Shown in pieces: positions 29,545 through 34,848 of a stretch of 34,848 nt of DNA; the first letter of the stretch is position 1, and every line of letters starts with the position of its first letter. The stretch lies in contig JAZRDK010000042.1 in assembly GCA_045660225.1 (NCBI GenBank), positions 1 through 34,848 on the forward strand, read 5' to 3'. The notes under the pieces are model-generated. The model searched no databases, was not told the origin of the DNA, and was given only the letters and a program-made list of their open reading frames with translations. The translations under genes were made by a program, and so were the position numbers. This DNA is from Scatosoma sp045660225 (GTDB lineage: Bacteria > Bacillota > Clostridia > Christensenellales > Borkfalkiaceae).

Positions 29545-29845
29545 TGTCTTTTATTATTTATTATAGTAAAAAGTAGTATTAGTAGTAGGGTGGTGTGGAA
29601 ATGTGGACAAGTCTAATTTTAAGCCTTTTTTATTAGGAAAATAAAGGGATTTTCCTTTTGAAAAGGATGTGGACAACCTATAAAAAAGCTGTGGACAAAA
29701 TTGTGGATGATTTGTGGATTTGTGGAAAGGAAAATTTTGTCGAAACAACAAGATAAAATCGCCGTGCATAAACGATAAAAAATCGTTGCATAAATATAAA
29801 AAAATTGAAGATATAAACAAAGTTATCCACCCTGTTGATAACGTT
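29545..29845. other. Probable chromosomal replication origin (oriC)
   Basis: A non-coding, AT-rich stretch of about 300 bases with at least nine DnaA-box-like 9-mers. TGTGGACAA occurs three times (29602, 29668, 29690), with TGTGGAAAT (29594), TGTGGATGA (29702), TGTGGATTT (29713) and TGTGGAAAG (29721). An inverted pair TTATCCACC (29823) and TGTTGATAA (29833) closes the array. AT-rich stretches flank it at 29545-29575 and 29785-29820. A DnaA-trio-like unwinding element lies at 29571-29593. Boxes deviate from TGTGGATAA mostly at positions 7-9. The context (dnaN, rpmH, rnpA, rsmG) fits an origin. Confidence 0.9.
29571..29602 (+). promoter_or_regulatory. DnaA-trio-like origin unwinding element
   Basis: Reading plus: AAG TAG TAT TAG TAG TAG (29571-29588), a short GGTGG, then the DnaA box TGTGGAAAT. 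An AT-only stretch lies immediately to the left. This is the order known for the Bacillus basal unwinding system: AT-rich, trios, GC-rich, DnaA box. Confidence 0.8.
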
Positions 29846-29876
29846 ATAAAGGTATGGTGGAAAAAAAGGAAAAACT

Positions 29877-30572
29877 ATGATTTACGAAAACATACAAACA
29901 TTTTACGAAGACGTAATTTTGAAAGAAAAGAAGGAAATTTTTGAAAGATTTCGGTTATTGCTTTTAGAATACAACCAAAAATACAACCTTACGGCGATTT
30001 TAGAAGAAAAAGATATATATTATAAGCATTTTTTGGACAGTAGCATCGGCGCGGATTTGTTTTTAGAAAATGCAAAGGTTGCGGAAATAGGCTCGGGGGC
30101 AGGCTTTCCGTCTATGGTTTTGAAGATTTTGCGCCCTGATTTATCCTTTGATTTGTTTGAAAGCGTGGGTAAAAAATGCGAATTTTTGAACGTTGTTGTG
30201 GATAAGTTGGGGTTTAAGAACGTGCATATATACAATATGCGCGCGGAAGACGCTTTGAAGGAAACAAAATTTAGAGAAAAGTATGATTTTGCGACGGCGC
30301 GCGCGGTGGCAAGGATGAATACTTTGTCAGAATATTGTCTGCCGTTTGTCAAAGTGGGCGGTCAGTTTATTGCCTATAAAGGTGGAGATAGAGAAGAAAT
30401 TAAGGAGGCGCAGTCGGCGTACAAAACGTTGGGTGGCGTCTTAAAAAAGGAAATTTTTTACGAGTTACCCGAAGGGTATGGAGAGCGTACGCTCGCCGTC
30501 GTCGAGAAGGTAAAATCTACTCCAAAGCAATATCCGCGCGGACAGGGAAAAGAAAGAAAAAACCCGTTGTAA
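29877..30572 (+). CDS. rsmG: 16S rRNA (guanine527-N7)-methyltransferase RsmG
   Basis: A 231-residue SAM-dependent methyltransferase (GidB). The SAM motif VAEIGSGAGFPSMVLKI is near 65-81, followed by FDLFESVGKKCEFL and ATARAVARMNTLSEYCLPF, all typical. It modifies G527 of 16S rRNA. AAGGAAAAA precedes the ATG. It lies directly right of the DnaA-box array, transcribed away from the origin. In many Bacillota rsmG instead lies on the jag side with mnmE/mnmG, which are absent here. Codons are more A/T-ending than in genes farther left. Confidence 0.95.
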   Translation: MIYENIQTFYEDVILKEKKEIFERFRLLLLEYNQKYNLTAILEEKDIYYKHFLDSSIGADLFLENAKVAEIGSGAGFPSMVLKILRPDLSFDLFESVGKKCEFLNVVVDKLGFKNVHIYNMRAEDALKETKFREKYDFATARAVARMNTLSEYCLPFVKVGGQFIAYKGGDREEIKEAQSAYKTLGGVLKKEIFYELPEGYGERTLAVVEKVKSTPKQYPRGQGKERKNPL

Positions 30573-30643
30573 AAAATGAAAGTTTATGCGTGAAGACGGT
30601 TTATACGGCGATACGTATTAAAAAAGTGTTTTAGGAGAAGAAA

Positions 30644-31807
30644 ATGTTATACGATTTTACCTATTACAATCCAACGAAAATACATTTTGGGAAGGATGCG
30701 CTTAATAAACTTTCCAAAGAGCTTGAAAATTTTGGAAAAAACGTTTTGCTTGTTTACGGAAAAGGCTCGATTAAAAAAACGGGTTTATACGATAAGGTGG
30801 TACAAATCTTAAAGGAAAGCGGAAAGCAGGTTTTCGAGTTGGCAGGGATAAAACCAAACCCTGCGTACAGGCAGGTTTTGGAAGGAGCAAAGCTGGTAAA
30901 AGAACGTAAAATTGACCTAATTTTGGCGGTTGGGGGCGGTTCTACAATAGATTGTGCAAAGGCAATTTCCGTTTCCGCGTACGCAAAGGGCGACCCGTGG
31001 CAACGATTTTGGGTGAATTTTGAAGAAGTAGACAACGAAATTGTGCCTGTGGGCGCGATTTTGACAATGACGGGTACGGCGTCGGAAATGAACGGCGGAA
31101 GCGTCATCACCAACGAAGAAATCACCGTCAAAAAAGGCAGAATTTTTCCGCCGAAGGTGTATCCGAAATTCTCCATTTTGAACCCCGAATTTACCTATAC
31201 CGTCCCTAAAATGCAAATGGTAAGCGGTATCTTTGATATATTATCGCACCTGATGGAACAGTATTTCTCGGGCGAAGACGACAACACAACCGATTACGTC
31301 ATCGAGGCGGTGATGCAATCGCTGATACACAGCGCGAAAATCGCCTTGAAAAACCCTGAAGACTACGAGGCGCGCAGTAATATTACGTGGTGCGCGACGC
31401 TGGGGCTGAACACGGTTACGGGGCTTTCAAAAACGCAGGACTGGCACGTGCATCATCTTGAACATCAGCTCGGCGCGTATACCGATTGTCCGCACGGGCT
31501 TGGGCTTGCCGTAATTTCCATGCCGTATTATCGGTATATTTACAAGGACGGGCTGGATAAATTCGTCCGCTTTGCCAAGAACGTTTGGAAGGTGGAAAGC
31601 GAGAAAAAAACCAAGGATGAAATTGCGCTGGAAGGGATTGCATGCCTTGAAAATTTTGCAAAAGAACTGGGAATTCCGCTTACCCTTCGAGAATTAGGAG
31701 CAACGGAAGATATGCTTGAAAAAATTGCGGAAACGACGGGCGAAGGCGGTGGATATAAACACTTGACCACAAAAGACAATTTGCAAGTTTTGAAGGCTTG
31801 CTTTTAA
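30644..31807 (+). CDS. Iron-containing alcohol dehydrogenase (butanol dehydrogenase type)
   Basis: A 387-residue group III alcohol dehydrogenase. NAD(P)-binding GGGSTID is at 97-103, followed by CAKAIS. Metal ligands are expected in SGIFDILSHLMEQY (Asp and His) and in the HHLEHQLGAYTDCPHGLGLA block (two His). The length and ends match BdhA/YqhD-like enzymes, which reduce aldehydes to alcohols in fermentation. The exact substrate is not known. AGGAG precedes the ATG and a terminator follows, so it is its own unit or is read with rsmG across a 71-base gap. Confidence 0.94.
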   Translation: MLYDFTYYNPTKIHFGKDALNKLSKELENFGKNVLLVYGKGSIKKTGLYDKVVQILKESGKQVFELAGIKPNPAYRQVLEGAKLVKERKIDLILAVGGGSTIDCAKAISVSAYAKGDPWQRFWVNFEEVDNEIVPVGAILTMTGTASEMNGGSVITNEEITVKKGRIFPPKVYPKFSILNPEFTYTVPKMQMVSGIFDILSHLMEQYFSGEDDNTTDYVIEAVMQSLIHSAKIALKNPEDYEARSNITWCATLGLNTVTGLSKTQDWHVHHLEHQLGAYTDCPHGLGLAVISMPYYRYIYKDGLDKFVRFAKNVWKVESEKKTKDEIALEGIACLENFAKELGIPLTLRELGATEDMLEKIAETTGEGGGYKHLTTKDNLQVLKACF

Positions 31808-31815
31808 GAAAAAAT

Positions 31816-31845
31816 AAAAAGCTAACTGCAAAGTTAGCTTTTTTT
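31816..31845 (+). terminator. Terminator of the alcohol dehydrogenase gene
   Basis: AAAAAGCTAAC pairs with GTTAGCTTTTT around TGCAAA. With A-rich and T-rich flanks it can also act on the convergent gene that ends at 31863. Confidence 0.92.
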
Positions 31846-31862
31846 GTTATAGAAGGAAGACG

Positions 31863-32348
31863 TTATTTTTTCTTCAATTCTTCGTTTGATTTATATTGAT
31901 TGCAAATTTTGAAAACTCCGCTTTCGTTCCAGTTTTTCACAAACTCGTAGAAAGCTTTTTTAATATCGTCTAATTTCTTAACGCGTACTTCGTGGGAATT
32001 GATTACGACGTCGCTGTAATTAAAGAAGAAATTAAACGCCTTGAAAGTGTCCTTAAACGCCTTTATCGTGTCGGGATTCGTTACCGTAAGGTTGAAATAA
32101 TAAACGCGGAAGAAAACGGTTTTCTTTTTCGCATCATAGATGGCTTGGTAATCCATATACCATTTACCAAGGTTTCCGCGCATCTTGAAAGAAACGTATT
32201 TCTTTTCTAATGTGTTATAATCGCAAATACCAAACGTTTTCGTCCGTCGCGAGCCCTTCGGAGGAAATTCAGGAATATTTGCGTTTTGCCAAGCGTCTTC
32301 AAAAAAGGCATACACGTCTTTCGTTTTGATTCTATTAAAAAAGCACAT
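31863..32348 (-). CDS. Hypothetical basic protein
   Basis: A 161-residue soluble protein, Lys- and aromatic-rich, with no membrane segment. Blocks such as KTFGICDYNTLEKKYVSF, GKWYMDYQAIYDAKKKT and FFRVYYFNLTV suggest beta strands, followed by a helical C-terminus (KKAFYEFVKNW). I do not recognise the family. The ATG at 32348 is chosen over a GTG three codons upstream because AAGGGG would overlap that GTG. It has a strong promoter of its own at 32379-32407 and is opposite in direction to the alcohol dehydrogenase gene. Tyr/Phe/Lys-rich composition and A/T-rich codons differ from the neighbouring ricT, so recent acquisition is possible. Confidence 0.7.
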   Translation of the reverse strand: MCFFNRIKTKDVYAFFEDAWQNANIPEFPPKGSRRTKTFGICDYNTLEKKYVSFKMRGNLGKWYMDYQAIYDAKKKTVFFRVYYFNLTVTNPDTIKAFKDTFKAFNFFFNYSDVVINSHEVRVKKLDDIKKAFYEFVKNWNESGVFKICNQYKSNEELKKK

Positions 32349-32378
32349 CGTTTTCACCCCTTATCATAAGTTATTTCT

Positions 32379-32407
32379 ACTATAACACATAAAAAAACGG
32401 TTGTCAA
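32379..32407 (-). promoter_or_regulatory. Promoter of the hypothetical basic protein
   Basis: TTGACA, 17 bases ending TGTGT, TATAGT on the minus strand (extended -10). Confidence 0.82.
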
Positions 32408-32436
32408 TAGGGAAACTAAAAACAACCGCTTATTTT

Positions 32437-33288
32437 TTATTCTTCGTCGTCTTCCTTCGGCTCGGGTTGGTTATTTTTCTTAAAACGGATACTTTCCACG
32501 GGGAAATCCTTATAAATCCAACCACCGTTTCTGTCGTCGATTTTCACCTTGACTTCCATTTTCAACATATTCAAGGACACGACGATTGCTTTGCCTTCGG
32601 GCGAGCCGACTTCCGCGCCGACTTTCGGCATTTTCTTTACCGCTTCTGCGTAGTAATCGTTTTCATAACTCAAACAACACATCAATCTTCCGCAAAGACC
32701 GCTGATTTTTCCAGGGTTTAACGAAAGACCTTGGTTTTTCGCCATTTTTACGCTTACTTTTTTGAATTCGGGCATATTACCTGCGCAACAGCAAACGCGT
32801 CCGCAGGGCGCAAGTCCGCCTAAATACTTCGTTTCGTCGCGCGTACCGACTTGGCGAAGTTCGATGCGCGTTTTGAAAGTGGACGCAAGGTCTTTCACCA
32901 GCTCTCTAAAATCGACGCGGTTTGCGGACGTGAAATAGAACACGAGTTTTGTGCCGTCAAACGCGTATTCGCAGTCGACGAGTTTCATTTCTAATTCGTG
33001 TTTGATGATTTTTTCCTTACAAACCTGCATTGCTCGCGGTTTTTTCGCTTCGCACTCCGCGTAAAAATCTTTGTCTTTTTGCGTGGCGATACGCACGACG
33101 GGTTTTAAGGGGAGCACGACTTCGTCGTCGGGTACTTCCTTTTCAGGGTACGCCACCCACGCGTATTCGATGCCTTTCGACGTCTCTACGACGACGGGCA
33201 TATTACGGGCGTAAACGTCGCCCGCCTTCGGCGAGAAATAATACAATTTTCCGCCGTTTTTGAATTTAATTCCTACTACTTTTATCAT
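32437..33288 (-). CDS. ricT: PSP1-domain protein RicT (YaaT)
   Basis: A 283-residue protein with the PSP1 C-terminal domain. The two Cys clusters CGRVCCCAG (about 162-170) and CGRLMCCLSYEND (about 199-211) are the iron-sulfur ligands reported for the RicA-RicF-RicT complex, which directs RNase Y processing in Bacillus. The tail after residue 270 is acidic (EPKEDDEE). AAGGA precedes the ATG. It follows holB by 36 bases, the holB-yaaT order of Bacillus, but tmk and the remaining genes of that cluster are absent here. Confidence 0.94.
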   Translation of the reverse strand: MIKVVGIKFKNGGKLYYFSPKAGDVYARNMPVVVETSKGIEYAWVAYPEKEVPDDEVVLPLKPVVRIATQKDKDFYAECEAKKPRAMQVCKEKIIKHELEMKLVDCEYAFDGTKLVFYFTSANRVDFRELVKDLASTFKTRIELRQVGTRDETKYLGGLAPCGRVCCCAGNMPEFKKVSVKMAKNQGLSLNPGKISGLCGRLMCCLSYENDYYAEAVKKMPKVGAEVGSPEGKAIVVSLNMLKMEVKVKIDDRNGGWIYKDFPVESIRFKKNNQPEPKEDDEE

Positions 33289-33324
33289 AAAATATCCTTT
33301 TTCGGCGCGTTCGCCGATTGTTTT

Positions 33325-34290
33325 TTAGTTGCAAGCGTGCAAATTTGCCATACAAATTTCCACGGCTTGGGCAAAGGGTACGTTGAAAAAAACGTCCTTT
33401 TCCGCTTTGCTCAAAAGCGTTTGCGCTTGTGTGAGCGCGCGCGCCGTGTACGAGTTTGCCACCTTTTTGACCCGCTCTATTTCCGTTTTTAAGACGACGT
33501 CTTTTTCCTTCCCAGCACCGCTTTTTAGAAGGAGCGCGTCCCTGAAAATCATACGAAGGAGCGTGAAAACGTCCTTTTTATACGGCGTATCGCCGTGCTT
33601 TTTAACGGCGATAGGAAGGGTGTTTACGGAAGACAAACAAAAATCGAACGCCGTTTCGATAAGGGTGTTGTATCTGCCCCCTTCCAAGACGTTGACGGCG
33701 TTGCCGACCTGTCCACCCGACGCGACGGCGGACAATTCAAGCACGCGGTTGTCGTACTTGTTTTCGTAGATACGGGAAAGGCACGCAACGACTTCGTCTA
33801 CGCTAAAAGCAGGGATTTCTAACTTCTTCGTGCGCGACAAAACGGTGGGCAAAACGGGAAACGACGACGTTGCGCCAAGCAGGAAAACCACGCCTTCGGG
33901 CGGTTCTTCCAAAAGTTTCAAAAGCTTGTTTTGCGTCGCTGGGTTCGCGTCTGCAAAGTCGGAGATGAGAAAGAGTTTTTTCTCGCCGTGCATAGGGCGG
34001 AGCACGCTTTCTTCTTGTATTTTTTCCGCGTCTTCCACGACGGGTTTTTTGCCGTCTTCGGGGAAGGAAAGACAGTCGGGATACCCGTCCGCGTCAATGC
34101 GCGAAGACAGCGCCTGTTCTTCCCTGGTCAATTCGTCCTGGCAATCGAAAAAGAGTTTTGCAAACGTCTTCAACGCCAAACGCAAAAAACGGGCGTCGTC
34201 CATCACCACGAGATAGGCGTGATGAAACCCCTTCCGCTTTTCGCTGAGCATCAACTTATAAGCCTGCGTTTGTTTGATAAGCGTTTGCAT
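33325..34290 (-). CDS. holB: DNA polymerase III delta-prime subunit, zinc-finger-less
   Basis: A 321-residue clamp-loader subunit. NKLLKLLEEPPEGVVFLL (about 127-144) is the hallmark of DnaX/HolB AAA+ proteins, with LPTVLSRTKKLEI as the sensor and Arg-finger region. The P-loop is not conserved, as usual for delta-prime. The zinc-binding cluster of four Cys seen in many delta-prime subunits is absent: in its place lies CQDELTREEQALSSRIDADG with one Cys. The role in the complex should be retained. The ATG has AAGGA/AAGGG upstream. Promoter at 34361-34389. It is the first gene of the holB-ricT unit. Confidence 0.92.
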   Translation of the reverse strand: MQTLIKQTQAYKLMLSEKRKGFHHAYLVVMDDARFLRLALKTFAKLFFDCQDELTREEQALSSRIDADGYPDCLSFPEDGKKPVVEDAEKIQEESVLRPMHGEKKLFLISDFADANPATQNKLLKLLEEPPEGVVFLLGATSSFPVLPTVLSRTKKLEIPAFSVDEVVACLSRIYENKYDNRVLELSAVASGGQVGNAVNVLEGGRYNTLIETAFDFCLSSVNTLPIAVKKHGDTPYKKDVFTLLRMIFRDALLLKSGAGKEKDVVLKTEIERVKKVANSYTARALTQAQTLLSKAEKDVFFNVPFAQAVEICMANLHACN

Positions 34291-34360
34291 ACCCTTCGTC
34301 CTTGTCCGTTTGCTGGGCTAAAAAAGAAAAGAGTTTCTTTTCTTTCTTAGGCACTCTTTT

Positions 34361-34389
34361 ATTATAGCACAAAATTTTTCAAAAGTAAA
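34361..34389 (-). promoter_or_regulatory. Promoter of holB-ricT
   Basis: TTTACT, 17 bases ending TGTGC, TATAAT on the minus strand (extended -10). Confidence 0.8.
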
Positions 34390-34421
34390 GGGGTGGAAGG
34401 CGTTATTTTTTCAAAACTTTC

Positions 34422-34469
34422 ATAAAAAACGACGGGGGTATGTACGAGATAAATAAAAAACGACGGGGG
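34422..34469 (+). repeat. Two direct repeats of a 17-base unit
   Basis: ATAAAAAACGACGGGGG at 34422-34438 and 34453-34469, 31 bases apart. The first is followed by TATGTACGAGAT and the second by CAGGTATGCGTT, so the first could be a decayed copy of the dispersed repeat. Confidence 0.7.
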
Positions 34470-34484
34470 CAGGTATGCGTTGAA
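34465..34484 (+). repeat. Dispersed repeat, intergenic copy near the right edge
   Basis: GGGGGCAGGTATGCGTTGAA, matching 8739-8770 over 19 of the first 20 positions, then diverging into an A-rich stretch used as the terminator tail of the next gene. Confidence 0.7.
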
Positions 34485-34485
34485 A

Positions 34486-34515
34486 AAGAAAAACGGGGGC
34501 GCGCAAGCCCCCCCG
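34486..34515 (-). terminator. Terminator of the ferritin-like gene
   Basis: On the minus strand CGGGGGGGC, loop TTGCGC, GCCCCCG then TTTTTCTTTTTC. It begins four bases after the stop codon. Confidence 0.85.
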
Positions 34516-34519
34516 CAAA

Positions 34520-34848
34520 TTAAAGATATTTCTTCCACGTTTCTTCAAATTCTTCTTCCGTTTTAATCATATCGTTTAAGAGTGCGCCGACGTCTTCGTT
34601 TTCGTCAAACAAGACTTCGCCTGCCGTCCGCTTTAACGCGGTGATACCCATCACCGTACCCTGCACCATCATTTCCGCGATATGCGAAGGCGAGTCGTCG
34701 GATAAGGTACTCATTTTAATCGAGCTCCACATCATAACTTTCTTCATAGGGTTTGGCTCTTTTACTTCCACGCCCCTATCCCGCGCCAGCTGAGATGCGC
34801 GCGCGGAGAAATTTTCATAGGCTTCGTGTTGACGATACAGCTCGTTTT
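34520..34848 (-). CDS. Ferritin-like four-helix protein (partial, start outside window)
   Basis: The frame is open to the right edge of the window, so only the last 108 residues are seen. The visible part begins NELYRQHEAYENFSARASQL and includes the block PMKKVMMWSSIKMSTL, the HIAEMMVQGTVMGITALKR helix and a Glu/Asp-rich end (KTEEEFEETWKKYL). This matches clostridial proteins of the ferritin-like four-helix type of unknown function, from memory of the pattern. I cannot confirm metal ligands because the first half is missing. An internal GTG at 34771 could be mistaken for the start, but the upstream codons continue the same helical pattern. Confidence 0.7.
   Translation of the reverse strand, partial: NELYRQHEAYENFSARASQLARDRGVEVKEPNPMKKVMMWSSIKMSTLSDDSPSHIAEMMVQGTVMGITALKRTAGEVLFDENEDVGALLNDMIKTEEEFEETWKKYL

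Noticed and set aside
30095..30104. GGGGGCAGG word in rsmG
   Set aside because: It encodes the conserved GSGAGFP SAM-binding motif; a coincidental codon choice.
34327..34360. AAAAGAGT/ACTCTTTT hairpin with T tract upstream of holB
   Set aside because: Its 5' arm overlaps the expected transcription start, so it cannot act as an attenuator for the mapped promoter. It may only stop read-through from upstream.
1..34848. CRISPR array, tRNA or rRNA genes, prophage or insertion sequence
   Set aside because: I saw no regularly spaced repeats, cloverleaf-like sequences, rRNA signatures or transposase or integrase motifs on either strand.

Overview
The window looks like chromosomal DNA from a Gram-positive, spore-forming member of the Clostridia (Bacillota). 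The evidence is a rpmH-rnpA-yidD-yidC-jag block beside a DnaA-box array, a SpoIVFA/SpoIVFB-like pair, a PdaB-type polysaccharide deacetylase, lon-engB, holB-ricT, sigma-A promoters with TRTGN extended -10 elements, AGGAG ribosome binding sites and no outer-membrane genes. A Christensenellales-like lineage is a guess. I saw no rRNA, tRNA, CRISPR array, phage or transposase gene.

Layout. 1-2030: a PHP hydrolase, a divergent small membrane protein, and two paralogous small membrane proteins, each with its own promoter. 2029-5060: a diverged ParB-like protein and FtsH. 5110-8690: an operon of an unknown membrane-anchored protein, an Orn/Lys/Arg-decarboxylase-family enzyme, Tmk and MntP. 8840-11072: greA-lysS from a perfect sigma-A promoter with a structured leader. 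11151-13226: a small conserved protein, an Lrp regulator and an aminotransferase. 13408-16532: deacetylase, tandem-OB SSB-like protein and uracil permease. 16691-18587: spoIVFA/spoIVFB-like pair. 18824-20961: a Wzz-type adaptor and BY-kinase without a polysaccharide cluster. 21053-24157: lon-engB. 24208-27589: jag, yidC, yidD, rnpA, rpmH. 27749-29876: dnaN, a SLOG-family gene and the probable replication origin. 29877-34848: rsmG, an iron alcohol dehydrogenase, an unknown protein, ricT, holB and the end of a ferritin-like gene.

The most notable region is 27.7-29.9 kb. It holds at least nine DnaA-box-like sites next to an AT-rich stretch and DnaA-trio-like repeats, so it is very likely oriC. 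However, dnaA is not there: dnaN is flipped to the rpmH side and a SLOG gene and rsmG flank the origin.

The second notable signal is a dispersed short repeat. Its core is GGGGGCAGGTAYGCGTTGAA, followed in the best copies by CGCGCATT and then WTACC. Copies lie in spacers and also inside genes, at linker positions, where they are translated in frame. Other oddities are a YidC with a roughly 210-residue extracytoplasmic insert, a Jag with a Gly/Arg/Asn-rich tail, a ParB lacking its CTP-binding signatures and a greA leader with mutually exclusive hairpins.
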